Shown here: in pieces, positions 1-11,920 of the stretch
Layout of the letters: each line of letters begins with the position of its first letter
Position numbering within the stretch: the stretch's first letter is position 1
NCBI GenBank assembly: GCA_021234155.1
Contig: JAJEKV010000021.1
Coordinates: 17,965,710-18,029,709 of the forward strand
Direction: 5' to 3'
DNA length: 64,000 nucleotides
Source: Isoetes taiwanensis
Lineage: Eukaryota; Streptophyta; Lycopodiopsida; Isoetales; Isoetaceae
Notes under the pieces: model-generated
The model's input: the letters and a program-made list of their open reading frames with translations, nothing else
Told to the model about the DNA's origin: nothing
Databases searched by the model: none
Translations under genes and position numbers: made by a program

Positions 1-2946
1 ATTTCGGAGTTCAAGGATGTATTTCGGATGAAATCCGGCATTTTTGCCACCTTATAGGGGTGTGGAATGTGAGATCACATTGGCTCGGATCACGAAGCCT
101 ACCAAGAAGGCACCATATAGAATGAGCACCCCAGAATTGATCGAGCTCAAGAAGCAGCTTCAAGAATTGCTAGAGCTTGGATTTATAAGAGCAAGTGTGT
201 CTCCTTTCGGAGCACCTATACTCTTTGTCAAGAAGAAAGATGGAAGCTTAAGAATGTGCATAGACTATCGCCCGACTTAATAAGCGGGGCGATAAAGAAT
301 AAGTATGCATTGCCAAGGGCGGATGACCTAATGGACCGGTTACAAGGAGCAAAGGTATTCTCTAAAATTGATTTGAGGTCGGGGATACCATCGGATAAGA
401 ATTAAAGAAGAGGATATCCATAAGACCGCCGCTTTGAACGCAGCGGTATGGTCACTTTGAGTTCTGATAATGCCCTTTGGACTATCGAATGCTCGAGAGC
501 GTTTATGCGCCTCATGAGCGACATCTTGAGAGACTTCTTGGATGAGTTTGTTATTGTCTTCTTGACGACATCCTAATCTACAACAAATCCCTTGAAGAGC
601 ATTGTCGGCATCTTAGGAAAGTGTTGGAGAAGTTGAGGCGTCATCGGTTGTATGGGAAGCTCTCTAAGTGCCACTTTGCCTTGGTAGGAGTGGAGTACTT
701 GGGGCATGTAGTAACATCAGGGAATCTCCACAGATCCATCTAAGATTGAGGCAATAGTTGATTGGCCAGCTCAAGGAATGTGGCGGTAAGAAGCTTTCTC
801 GGGTTGGCGGGATACTCTGAGAAAGTTAAGTGAAGGACTTTGCTAAGTGGGCGGCCCCTGCGCCGGGACCTCACTAAGGCCAAGAAGATTAAGGATTGGG
901 CTAGCCATTGGCTAGAGAAAGTCCAAGCTTCTTTTGAGAAGCTTAAAGAGGCCTTAACAACAAACACCGGTGCTTGTTCTCCGGATCCAGTAAGGATAAG
1001 TTGGTAGCAACAGATGCAAGCAAGATAGCAACGAGGCGGTCTTGATGCAAGAAGGAAGGGTAGTAAGCCTACGACTCGAAGAAGATGAACGACGCCGAAC
1101 AAGCGCTACCCAACCCATGATCGGGGAGCTGCTAGCCATTGTCGGGGCATTGAGGATATGGAGGCATTATCTGGCGGGAAGGAAGTTTGGTTGGATCGCG
1201 ATCACCGAGCCTTCATTATCTTTTCACCCAGCCACTCCTCAACTTAAGGCAAAGGAGGTGGATGGAATTCCTTGAGGAGTAACGATTTTGATATTATATA
1301 TAAGCTTTGGTAAGCTTAATGTTGCAGCAGATGCCCCCTCTCTAGGAGGCCATTTTGAGACAAGGGACGATTGTAATGCGATTTCCACTCTTCGAAAGTG
1401 AGTTTGGCAAGAAGATTGAGGAGTCCTTGCCAACCGATGTGGACTTCAAGGAGGCGTGGGAAAGCCTCTCCAAGGAAGCGAAGCAGGATATAAGGGCGGG
1501 GAAGCCTTCAAGCATTTTAAGAAGGAAGGCAACTGTTGTACCACAAGCATAAGTTGTGTGTGCAGAATCTTGAGGGGTAAGGAAGTTAATTCTTCATGAC
1601 ACACATAACAGCCCAATAGCGAGGGCATCTTTGGCTTCATGAAGACCTATTTCAAGATTGAAGTAGTTACTTGCCGGCGGGAATGAAGAGGCGGATAGTG
1701 CATATATTGGGATTACCGGACTATGTCGGGACCAAAGCGGAGCAACCGGATTCGGTGCTCTTGAGCCATTGGGGTGCCAAATGCAAAGTGGGAGGTCATA
1801 AGCATGGATTTCATTACAGGTCTCCCTAGAACTCTTGAGGCAAGGATGCATTGATGGTGGTGGTAGATAAGTTATCTAAGATGGCACATTTTGTGCCTTG
1901 CAAGACTACTGGACACCGCATTAGATCTTTGCCAAGTTATTTGTAAGGGAGATTTTTAGACTCCATGGCATGCCTCGGGAGATAATATCTGATAGAGATT
2001 CTAAGTTTATGAGTGCCTTTTGGCGGGATCTCTTTAGCACCATCCGGACGAAGCTCTCCATGAGTAACGGCATATCATCCCCCAAGCAGATGGCGGACGG
2101 AAAGGACGAATCGGATCATTGAAGACATGCTTCGGAGCTATGTCTGGAATAAGCAATCCAAGTGGGATGAGTACATCCACTTGGTGGAATTCACCTACAA
2201 CTGTGCCAAGCAGGAGTCATCTCAGATGTCTCCTTTTATGGTAAATTACGGGTACCAGTGCTTAACCCCGGATACCTGGCACAATCCTGTGTCCAAGGTA
2301 GAAGTATCCCAGCAGATGTTAGGGGATATGCAGCAGCTAGTAGAGGAAGTAAGGGATTATTTATTGGCAGCAAGAAGTCGGCAGAAGAGTGTAGCCGACA
2401 AGCACAGGACCGTAAGGGAGTTTAAGGTGGGCGATACCGTTTGGTTGAAGATCAAGGTGAAGCAAGCCAAGCTGCGGATTGGGAGCTGCAAGAAGCTTGC
2501 CCCTAGGTGGGCTGGGCCGTTCAAGATTTTGGAGAGAGTGGGCTCTCAAGCCTACAAGTTGGATCTTCCAGCCCATCTTAAGGTCCACAAGGTCTTCCAC
2601 GTAAGTTTATTAAAGAGGCACAATCCTAACCCTGAGGAGGTTTTGGATACTCCAACTTTGTTGGAAATGGCCGGAGGAGCAAGTAGAAATAGTGCACGAA
2701 TTGCTTCTTGATAAGTCATTCAAGAAGACTAGGAGGTCCCAGTTCCTCCAATATTTGGTTAAGTGGAAGCACTTACCCGTGGAAAATGCGACATGGGTAT
2801 TGAAGCAAGACTTGGAGAAGCAATACCCAGAGTTTATGAAGGAGTTTGATGGGCGAGTCGTCTCCGACTTGGTCGACCCGACTTGCCGGTGGTTAGCTAG
2901 TATGTTGTTAGTTAGCCTTGAGCCCGGGCGCATGCATTCTAGTTAG
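1..2946 (+). pseudogene. Ty3/gypsy chromovirus polyprotein, degenerate, 5' part outside window
   Basis: This is the pol part of a Ty3/gypsy retrotransposon, read across several frames. Visible in order: start of reverse transcriptase (44-280, ending [16 protein letters not shown]), a fragment reading [19 protein letters not shown] near 310-380, the RT active-site box as FLDDILIY near 560-585, an RNase H trace (ATDASK near 1008), the integrase core (WEVISMDFITGLP near 1790; [11 protein letters not shown] near 1992; the Glu region near 2090-2125), an intact integrase C-terminal ORF (2127-2711) and a chromodomain (2692-2946, LQYLVKWKHLPVENATW). The chromodomain marks it as a chromovirus; in that family it directs integration to chromatin. 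Frameshifts and stops break RT, RNase H and integrase, so it cannot encode a working polyprotein. Gag, protease and the 5' LTR would lie left of the window. Confidence 0.93.
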
Positions 2947-3741
2947 TAGGGTGCATGTGCGGAACCTTGGATCGTGTGTGCGATGATGGGATCGCCTTTA
3001 GGGCATTCTCTAGGCCACACGCGCAAGAGGTGCGCATGACCATTAGGGTCATGTGAGTGAGGAATGAGGCATGGTGGGCGATGATGGGACATCGATCGGA
3101 TGATCTCTATGCCACGCGATGCGGGAACGCACACCTGGCCGTAGGAGGGTCATGGTGAGGCTTAAGTGATCATGCGCGATGATGGGATCGTGAGACGTTC
3201 CCTAGCTGAAACCCTCGGGGCATGATGCACTGGGGTGTACTCGATCCGGGGGGATCGTGTACAAGGTAGCACTCGATCATGGGCAATGATGGGAGCATCT
3301 TAAATGATCCCTAAGCTCAAATCCGAAAGGGCCATGATCTTGGGCAAGATAGTAGGACAACCTTGAGCCAGTAGTTCGGCTCAAGGAGGTAAGGGGGGTG
3401 GTCCCCTAAAACCACAAATTATTAACTAAACTAACGTAATGTGCTCCTTTTGCAGGCAAGTAGAAGGAGGACTTCAACAGGAGGCGTTTACGAGAAGATA
3501 GGGGGAGCCATAATTAGATTATGAACCCTAATAACTCTTATAATAGTAGTTTGAATTATTATAAGAAATAACGGTGTTAAGGCTATATAATTTTGTATAA
3601 GTACAAATATAGCCTAAAATTTTGACTTGAACTAATAAAAACTTGATTGCTAAGCTAAACTAAAGGTTATGACATGTTGTTGTTTTGCAGGCATAAGGTA
3701 GGTTCGTCACCTTAGCGCAATGCTGAGGACAGCATTGTCCT
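2947..3741 (+). repeat. Chromovirus 3' non-coding region with ~98-bp degenerate tandem repeat
   Basis: Between the chromodomain stop and the polypurine tract there is about 0.8 kb with no credible ORF. The phrase GATGATGGGA recurs near 2982, 3080, 3178 and, more diverged, 3285, giving a period of 98, 98 and about 107 bp. Each copy also carries related GGATCG and ATGCCAC/GGCCAC phrases, so these are old tandem duplications rather than a chance motif. The last 320 bp are AT-richer and unstructured. Confidence 0.6.
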
Positions 3742-3754
3742 AAGGGGGGGAGAA
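3742..3754 (+). other. Polypurine tract of the chromovirus
   Basis: An uninterrupted purine run, AAGGGGGGGAGAA, lies immediately before the TG that begins the LTR. This is the standard plus-strand priming site of LTR retroelements, and its position fixes the left LTR boundary. Confidence 0.85.
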
Positions 3755-5399
3755 TGTGACGGTCCGGGGAATATCGCCATAAATACGTATATTCACGGAT
3801 CGTCACCATACAAGTCTATCTTCATAGCCTTGTATACCATAGATTGTGGCACTAGGGGCATGGCTAAGTTATTCTCATAACTTAGCCAACCATAGGTTAA
3901 GCCATTATCCACGTGGCCTTAACCTATTGGGGCTCGCCACACGGGACTCACCCCCATTGGTGCCACGTGGCATCCTAGGTGGACCTAACTTATATAGGCA
4001 TAAACCCTAACCCTAGACCTCTTTCCAGCCCTAGCACCCAGAGACTCACCTACTTGTTCGAAACCCCGTTTCGAACATCGTTCGTTGTGGCATAGGCTGG
4101 TGCAGCAGCCCCAGCAGGGTAGACCCGTTCTTGGGTAGGAACAAAGAACTTGTGAGTCGAAGACCATGGAGGCGCCGGATCACGGAGGGAGAGCATCAGG
4201 AGCAGGTATGTAGGATAGTAGTTGTGATAGCTCATCTGGGATTAGCATTCCAGGTGTGCTAGTATTTTGTATCTAGAGTAGAGCCATCCTAGAACCCATA
4301 TTCAACATCTTGAACCCTAATCAAGGAACCCTAACTATTAGTTAGTTGTATGATTAGGTTAAGATGTTCTTCTTATGATTATTCTCATGATGTGATGACT
4401 ATGTGATGATGGTTGATCATGTTTGCTCCTCTTGTATTGGGAAGGGGGGGTAGAGACCTAGAGCCATATGTAGTATGCTCCTAGAGTAGATCCCTTAGTT
4501 CCTATTAGTTGCTTGCCCTGTGCATAGGAGCCCACCGGGCTATTGAGGCTATGATATGACTCAGCACCGGATACTTGGGGCTAGAGGGAAAGTGGAGGGA
4601 GGATCCCCTGCCGAAGTGGGGGCTTGGGGGATCCCATAGTGGGCTAGGCCTATGGTCGGTCGCCGTGGGGGCGAGCATGGGTCCGACACCCCCCAGGGCA
4701 ATGGTGTTGCCACGCTCTCGAGAGCCGCAAGTCTTTGGCTTGGCTCTCGTTTTGGGGGTTGGTCGGGCACGGATGCGGTGTCGCCGCCCACGATTCTCTA
4801 GCCGCCCCGGCACCTCTAGACCACGGGAGGGGAGATGCAACCCTTCCGCGCCTCATCGGACGGGGAGATGCAACCCTGAGTAGTCCCGATGGGTGATGCC
4901 ATGGGATTGCGATCCAGGAAGGCTAGAGTCCCTGTCGAGCCTGATCTAGCCCATCCGCAAAGTATATGCGGGAGGGGCGGATGGAGTGGTCAACCCTAGC
5001 CATTGTTCTATGCCAGCCCTGCGCCATTGCCATGACCTCCCGATGCGCTCTATCTTGAGGCCTAGCGGTCGGGTCATCCTTCTACGCAGTCCGAGCCGGG
5101 GTAGGAGCTCTCATGTTTTATGGTTCGTGATTATCATCTTTGCCTTGGTTTATGTGTGATGCACTACCCTTCGAGGTAGTATTTGTATATGTTGATGCTA
5201 GTTCTGACGTGTTATCGCTTCCGCTGTTATAGGAGCCCATAGGGGAAGGGCGCGCAAGACACCTTCGTGTTCCCTTCCCGCACTAAGAGTCACCTCAGAG
5301 TGCGGGGTAGACGAAGGGCCCATGCGGTTGTTGAGCCGGATGGGGGATTTCCTGCCGAGTGTACGGCCGGGCGCCGTATGTTTAGCAGGGAGCGTCACA
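3755..5399 (+). mobile_element. 3' LTR of the Ty3 chromovirus, 1,645 bp
   Basis: The LTR starts TGTGACGG right after the polypurine tract and ends GCGTCACA, so the ends form the inverted repeat TGTGACG/CGTCACA. That match sets both boundaries. Long LTRs are usual in several plant chromovirus lineages. The sequence right of 5399 is a LINE coding region, so the element inserted into that LINE; the first bases TTAAT (5400-5404) are the expected 5-bp target duplication, but its partner lies outside the window. The LTR interior is GC-rich around 4560-5100. The ORFs across it are unsupported. Confidence 0.85.
3910..4016 (+). promoter_or_regulatory. LTR promoter: two G-boxes, TATA box and telo-box
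   Basis: Two CACGTG G-boxes (3910-3915 and 3964-3969) precede a TATA box (TATATAGG at 3991). It is followed at once by AAACCCTAACCCTAG, a plant telo-box-type motif. The spacing fits a U3/R boundary in the LTR. G-boxes bind bZIP and bHLH factors in plants; that this LTR responds to them is inference. Confidence 0.55.
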
Positions 5400-6030
5400 T
5401 TAATGCAGCTGTGAAATTAGAGGCCGATGGCAAAAGCGGTTGGTACAAGGATTTGAACAAATGGTTTAACCATTGGAACTTGGCCATCTCCCCATACTCG
5501 AATAAGTTTAGGGTACGTGCCTTCGATGCATACTGTGACTTATCCAACAAAAAGAAGCTGCAATATTACATTAGAGACTTTAACCCTAAGTGCACTCATA
5601 GTATACAACCATATCTGCGCCTACATAGCATGTTCCCTGGGCAGATACGAGCAATTGCATGTATGCGGATGAGCTCCCACCATCTAATGATTGAGAAAGG
5701 TAGATGGATGAAGCTGGAAGAAGATCACAGAATTTGTATCTGTAAGGAAGGGGTAGAATCCGAGCATCACGCTATCTACCTATGTCATAGGCATGATGCT
5801 CTATGCGCCAAATATTCTATGATACCATGGAATTTACCCATGGACGAGTTGTTCCAACCTCATCCTGCACTTCCTCATTTGGGTTGTTTCCTTCGGGAAC
5901 TCTTGCACGACACAAGAGATAAAGAAGTATAATTGCTGACAACTTTTGTGACATATTATGGCATGTTTGTCCCATAGCCTACGGGCTTTTAGTTGGACGT
6001 TAATAAACTTTATTTATTTATTTATTATAA
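5400..6030 (+). pseudogene. 3' end of a plus-strand LINE, split by the chromovirus
   Basis: The open frame from the LTR edge to the stop at 5930-5932 resembles the C-terminus of a LINE ORF2: it ends with an RMSSHHLMIEKGRWMK segment followed by a Cys/His motif (CICKEG...HHAIYLC). The minus-strand LINE at 6370-9807 has the same arrangement (RMGSHDLRIEKDRWRK then CRICDTGKVEDENHLLNEC), so the two are related. After the stop comes a short 3' UTR, AATAAA near 6002 and a (TTTA)n-like tail to about 6028, typical of a LINE 3' end. The upstream part of ORF2 should lie beyond the chromovirus, outside the window. Confidence 0.75.
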
Positions 6031-6369
6031 TTAGAACTTACAAAATTTTAACAATCAAGAAGAATTAAACAATACATATATTCTTATAATGGTGTCCTTG
6101 AAGTGCTATCTATTAAATCTGAATAAATCCAAGTTTTGTTGAATATGTCATTTGTGCTCTAAGGCCCCTGGACTTGTGTAGCATGGGCAAGCTCCCTAAG
6201 GGGGCACATCACGCTGGTTTATTGTAGCCTTTTTTGAAGGTTTCCTTGATTTCTATTAGTACTGGCACCTCGCTTTGAATCGGCTTCATGGCCGTGCAGT
6301 GGTGCATCATTATCAATCAGCTTTTAACTGAGCATTTCTTGGGCGTCTATGACCTGCCTCTTGGGCAGT
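6031..6369 (-). other. Non-coding stretch; probable 3' UTR of the minus-strand LINE
   Basis: This holds no ORF. It lies between the tail of the plus-strand LINE and the stop of the minus-strand LINE. The part nearest 6350 is probably the 3' UTR of the latter, but no A-rich or simple-repeat tail on the minus strand marks the exact end. Confidence 0.35.
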
Positions 6370-9300
6370 TCAGATTACAAGCCCTTTTTCTTTGTGTACT
6401 TCCCGATGTTTGACCACCATCTCCTGGATTGCGTCTGCCAGATCTCTCATTGTGTCTTCCCTTATCATCAGGGTGTGTACTGGTTGTCCCCATCTTATGC
6501 TTCTGTATTTGTTTCTGATGTCTCCATATATTGGACATTCATTGAGCAGGTGATTCTCATCCTCCACTTTCCCAGTGTCACAGATTCTACATATATATCC
6601 GGTTATCTTTTTCTATTTTCCTCCATCTGTCCTTTTCAATTCTTAGATCGTGACTCCCCATCCTAAATCTCGCCAGGGTGTCTCTTCTGGCCTTTCCTAG
6701 CAGGTTGTTTCGATACATCTGTTGTCCTATCTGCTGTTCTAGATTGAAGACTGTCATAAGCCAGAGTGTCTTGGGTCCTGTGTGCTTTTGCAGCCATGAT
6801 CGTGTTGCCTTGTCTGCCCAGTCGTCATTCCATTTTCCCTCACTTATCAGATCACTCAGGTTCATTCCCATTTCTCTGGTCCACATCGCCACATCCTTAA
6901 ACCATCCACTGCCTGTGAGTATGTGTGACTTTGCTGACTCGCTGATTGCGATGCTTGACAATTTCCCTGAGTTCCCTCCTGTATTGTCTTTCATTAGGTA
7001 TCTGATAGTCTTCTCCCAAGCTCTCACCTCCATTGGTTTTTGCCCTGTCTCGTATATCATGGCTGTTAGCGGTGTGTTTGTTCGCACCTTAAATTCCTGT
7101 TTATGCCCCTGTCTGAGGATCCCTTCCTGTTTTTCTCATTTCTTGTCTGTTAAGCCCGGTCCCCATGCTTCAGCCCCATATAATTGCGTTGTCGCGACCA
7201 CTGCACTGAACAAGTAACACTTGATCTCCCAGTCGATTATTCTGCTTTTATTACAGAAGTTTTTCATATTGAAGTAACTCCCAATGGCTGATTGGAACCT
7301 CGCATCTGCACCTTTTGCCCACTTCCCTGTGCTGTGTGCGTCATACACCAAATACATGTACTCTGTTCATTCCTCTAGGTTCCCAGATACCTGAAAGGTC
7401 TGTATCTGTTCATATGACCGAAGATGACTATTTTGGTTTTTGTAAGGTTTACTGTCAACCATGTACTTTCATAGAAGATTTGTTCTTTGTGGCCATCATG
7501 CTCAGGTCATCGGCATACAGCATAATAGGTACCTTGGTATCCCCTAATGTAGGGGCGTCCGTGTCCCCTTGTTGTTCTGCTATGAAACCTTGTAATGCAT
7601 CTATGTATATTCCGAACAATGTCGGGGATAGCGGGCATCCCTGTTTGACTCCTGTGTTGCAGTTTATTGCCTGTCCTCCCTGTTCTATTTTTGCGTATAC
7701 CCTGTGGTATAGTCTTGTAATCGCTCCTACCATGTCTTTCGGTGCCTGCATATCTATCAGTCTTTGTAGAAGCTTCTCCCTCGGGACTGTGTCGAATGCC
7801 TTTCTAAAGTCCACAAAGCAGCATACTATTTTCTTCCCCTGAGCTCTGTTCTGCTCTATTAGTATCCGAAGTGTTACTAGATGATCCATGGTTGAGAGTT
7901 CAGGCCTGAAGCCTGCCTGTCCTTGTGCCCTCAGGTTTCCTATTTCTGCCCACCTTTTTAATTTGCTGTCCAGAACTTTCCCAAACCACTTCGCGAAGAT
8001 AGAGCTCACCATTATTGTGCTGTAGTTTCCAGGTTCCTGTCTGTTCCGTCCTTTGTGTAAAGGTATGACCCTGTTGTATGCCCACCTGTCTGGGAGCCCT
8101 GTCTGTATTATGCCATTAAAAATATCGGTGACCTGTCCCCCTATTGCTGTATCCGCACACTTCAGTAGTTCCACAGTCAGTCCATATAGGTCTGGGGCTT
8201 TGTTATTAGCCATCCTGTTTAGTGCTATCATTACTTCCTGTATGCTGAAGCATGGTCCATCCATCTCTTGTAATGCAGGAATTGGCACTGGGGATGCCCC
8301 CGTCTTATATAGTTTCTCCAGGTATTTCTCCCATCCAATTGCCCCAATGCTATCCTGTGTGTTCTTAGTTTTCCTATTCCCCTCTCCTTTCCCTTTAAAT
8401 CCCTTCCAGGACTTTCGCGGTTGTTTTTTCAACATTTTAGCTAGACCCCACTGATGCTGTACCAGATTTCTGTTTCGCTTTGACTTCAACAACCTTAGAT
8501 ATACCGCTCTTTCTGTCTGATATGTTTCTCTGCCTATATGCGCTCTGACTTTTCTTTTTTGTTCTCTGCATTCCTCCATACCATACGGAGGCCTTAAAAG
8601 CATTGTTCTTCCTAGGTCTCCTTTGTTTTCCAAAGATTTCTCTTGCCACCTTCACCATTATGTCATTAAGCATATTCCCATTCTCGTCTGCCCTATGTTC
8701 TCCCCATTTCCATTTTTTTCCATTTCTGCTCTGATAGATTGCACGAATGTGTTTGCATATTTATCCTGAAATTGTATTTTCATTTTCTCCTTATCTTTCT
8801 CTTTCCCCTGCGTGTTATCCCCTTGAGTCTGCTCGTCCCCTTTGAGTGTTAACTGTATGGGTCTGTGACTTTCCCTTTTCCCGGTCGGCCATTCTAGTAG
8901 CACAAATCTCGAGACAATTTCCACTGCTTGGTCATTCATAATCACATAATCTACTATGCTTCTCGCATGTGTGTCTGACTCGTGAAATTCCCTGATCCTC
9001 CCCATTCTGTACCCCATTAGCTATAATGACCCCTGTTGCCGGGCATACTTCGAGCAGTAATTCCCCCTTGGCATTGACATCTGACTTGTCTTCTGTACTT
9101 CTTTTCCAATCCTGTGATCTTGCAGTATGTGTCCACTGTCCATTCATTTTATCTATGCTTGTGTTTTGTGCTTGTTCCTGGCCTGTTCTGGCGTTTAGAT
9201 CCCCTATTAGGATCATTGGTCCTTGTTCCTTCCATTTCATCATACTCTCCCCCAAATCTAACAATTCTAGCTTGTCACTGTTTGGCGGATAATATGCTAC

Positions 9301-9807
9301 AATCAAAATTAGATTTTTTTTGTTTTGCAATTGAATACTTACTATAATGTATCTTTTATTGATATCCGAATGTAAAATACATGCGCTGTTTGCTACATTT
9401 TTCTTCACATGGCAGGCTAGGCCTGCGCTTCCTCTTCCTATCTTAAAATCCTTATCTTTCCAGCATGTGAATAGCTGGTACCCCTCCTCCTCTGGCAGCC
9501 GCTTGATATTGTGTTCCCATGTCTGTACCAGACATATTATGTCGCAGCTGTGGGCTCCCTCGAGCCTCTCTCCGTCATCCCAGGCCCCATTGCCCACTCT
9601 TCTCGGTTGTCCTCTGGTCTTTGTGAGCGAGGTTGGGCCCATGTTTCCGGCTGGGGGCATTCGGTCTTCGTTGACCCCTTTTTCGCTTCTTTCTACTCCT
9701 CTGTACTGAATCACATCTAAAGCTATCGCCTTTGTCGGCCCCCCCAATGCTCTGTTTTCCTGCCCCTGTGGCATGATCATCAAGGGGTTGATATTCTCCT
9801 TCTCCAC
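6370..9807 (-). pseudogene. LINE ORF2 (APE endonuclease + reverse transcriptase), frameshifted
   Basis: Read on the minus strand, the endonuclease comes first (9807-8932: LVQTWEH, GRGSAGLACHVKK, LIVAYYPPNSD, ILIGDLNARTG), then its C-terminal part (9017-8658: SIVDYVIMN, and an ESHRP box where SDHRP is usual). The reverse transcriptase follows (8633-7455) with GQAGFRP, CCFVDFRKAFDTVPRE, GVKQGCPLSPTLF and the catalytic YADD at 7517-7506. The C-terminal region spans 7357-6587, and the terminal zinc knuckle CRICDTG...HLLNEC is restored only by a one-base shift near 6590. These domains are those of an autonomous APE-type non-LTR retrotransposon. At least five frame breaks and the altered SDH box show it is dead. 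I do not assign a clade; no RNase H domain is evident. Confidence 0.92.
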
Positions 9808-10066
9808 TTCTCACATTTTGTTCTTGTCCTAGGTTTATTTGCTCTCTTACCCTTTCGCGTAAGTACACTTTGCCATTCCTGACAACCTCGTGTATCCCTG
9901 CCTAATTCAATCCCTGGCCCTGGCCAATTCCCTGTGTAGCCCTTGGCGTTGCATGACTGTTAGAGCTTCCTGCACTTTCCTTGGTTGTCAAGTCCCTGAG
10001 TGTCAGGTTTATGTGCCTCGACCGCCCTCTCCATTAGCCTGACCGCACTGCCTTGACGATGATGCT

Positions 10067-10547
10067 CTAGTGCTCTTTGAAGATTGTCTCTATTATCTCT
10101 GCAGTCACTCGATATGTGTCCTCATTAGGTTTCTCTGCTACCCATATCAGCCTAACGTCATGCTTAATTCTATTCTGCTCCTCAATGATATGCGGTTTTA
10201 TTTTATCAAATGATTCCCATGCATCTAACTCAACATTTGCTTTTTCTAACTCAACAAACCTCTGCATGATCTTAGCTTTTTCTTCTTCAATCTCGTCTAT
10301 CCTGCGTTGCATCTCCTCGCTTTTCCTTTCGATGCCTCCTATCCTCACGTCCATGCTGGAGATGGCTATTTTGTTGCGGTTGGCCGTCTCCGCCAGTGTG
10401 TTGAGTGCATCCATGCTCGATGCTCGGGATCCTAGATTCCAGCTGCTTGTTCATTTGAGCCAAAAAATCCTTGAGGTCCTGTTGGCTTACTGGTGCCCTT
10501 ACCACATCTGCTCTCTTTTGCTGGCTGAGGCTGGTGTTTTCTGCCAT
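10067..10547 (-). pseudogene. LINE ORF1-like coiled-coil protein, frameshifted
   Basis: Two overlapping minus-strand frames make one protein-like stretch. It begins MAENTSLSQQKRADVV at 10547 and continues in a second frame to 10067. The second part is heptad-rich (RKSEEMQRRIDEIEEEKAKI, FVELEKANVELD), a likely coiled coil, then a shorter segment (DVRLIWVAEKPNEDTYRVTA). It lies about 260 bp upstream of ORF2 on the same strand. LINE ORF1 proteins commonly combine a coiled coil with an RNA-binding part, so position and composition support ORF1. The frame change lies near 10400. Confidence 0.6.
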
Positions 10548-11920
10548 CGCTCCTAGTTGCAGTATGCCGCTGTGTTTCTCGACTGAGTTACCTCGACAGA
10601 ATTCTTCTGGTAGGGTTGCTGCACTTCTTCCGTAAAGTATATGTATTCTATCTCTAAACGGTCTCTTATTTAAAAATCACCATTAAACCTCAAGTTTGAA
10701 TTTTGGAATAACCATGCTCATTAATTATTCTGCCCACCACTACTTATTATTCGATTCGCCCTGTGGATCTCATCGTATTCCCTCTTTCTGATGATTTTTT
10801 TTTTTTTTGGGAGTGACCCTCGGTGCCAATACAAGATTCGGTAGTTGCCTACCGAAATTTATTTATGCATTTATTCAGTCATTTTGGTGATCCGGAAACC
10901 AGATGGAAGGTTGTGCCCTCGCTATCCTGGCATGTGGCGGGGGTTGGACCCCTCAGTCCTCAGCGTGTCTCAGTCTCCTTTTTTACTATATTTTATATTC
11001 ATATATGTTGTATCCCTTCATGCTGGCCAGTGGCCTATGATGGTCAGATTTTGTTCTCATATGTAATTTTGAGCTTATAGTGGTCCAGATTAGCAGTTAG
11101 TGGGTCCAGCCCTTGCTATCCTGGTGTACGGCGGAGGCCGAGCCTCTCTGTCCGCAACTTATTCCGTCCACTTTTTACTCTTATGGTCTTGCCTTTCCTA
11201 TGCAGTTCCAATCTCCGCTTCTTTCGCTATTTTGTCGCTTATGCGCCCCTTTATTTCCCCATCAGTATAACTCTTAATCTGTCCTCGTCTTTGTCTATCT
11301 TATTCTATCGACATAGGTTTCTCCTGTATTCGCCACCTTTATATTCAGCGTTACGCCTCACCCTGTCGTCCACCCTTGGTCTCAGGTATTGTAGCCCGTA
11401 GCTGGTTGCTGTTTTTGTCGCCACATCCGAAGCCCCACTGGTTTTTGTGTGACTCGTCGCTTTGTTGGTAAACTGCAATTTCTATCTATTTACTATCCTT
11501 CTTACAGATGTGCTCGCTATCACGTTACCTATTTTGGGTAGTCCCTACTCGGATTCAATGCTGTCTATAATACTATTTCACAATTGTTGAAGTAACTGCA
11601 TTGTCAAAAACACTTCCTATTTGTATTCATAGAAAATTATAATTACAATTCCATTCCCGGATCTTCGTGTCCAGGGAGATGGATTTTTGGAAACCAGACC
11701 GCTTGCCTTCTTCCTGACTGCTGAATGCTTAGTCATACACAATGCAGTAGTTGTGATTGAGAGTGGAGCTAAAGGAATGTTTTTGCAGAGATAAAGCAGA
11801 GAGCATAAAGAAAACAAGATTAAATCAAAACAAATTGAAATAAAAAAAAACCAAAACAAAAATTTTCAGGGATGCCCCTCCGTGCCTCTCAATGTTCTGC
11901 CTCCTCTGATATTCATTTCC
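10548..11920 (-). other. Pyrimidine-rich non-coding stretch upstream of the LINE
   Basis: No supported gene. A T run at about 10795-10808 (an A run on the minus strand) could be the tail of a second minus-strand retro-insertion. A ~44-bp phrase beginning CCCT(C/T)GCTATCCTGG occurs at about 10916 and again at about 11111. Composition resembles the 5' part of the LINE, so this may be an extended LINE 5' region or another decayed element. Confidence 0.4.

Noticed and set aside
4000-4016. Interstitial telomere repeat (AAACCCTAACCCTA)
   Set aside because: Only about two units, placed just after a TATA box; better read as a telo-box in the LTR promoter.
6678-7217. 179-aa plus ORF
   Set aside because: It is antisense to the LINE C-terminal region, as are the plus ORFs at 7315-7842, 8053-8454 and 9347-9709.
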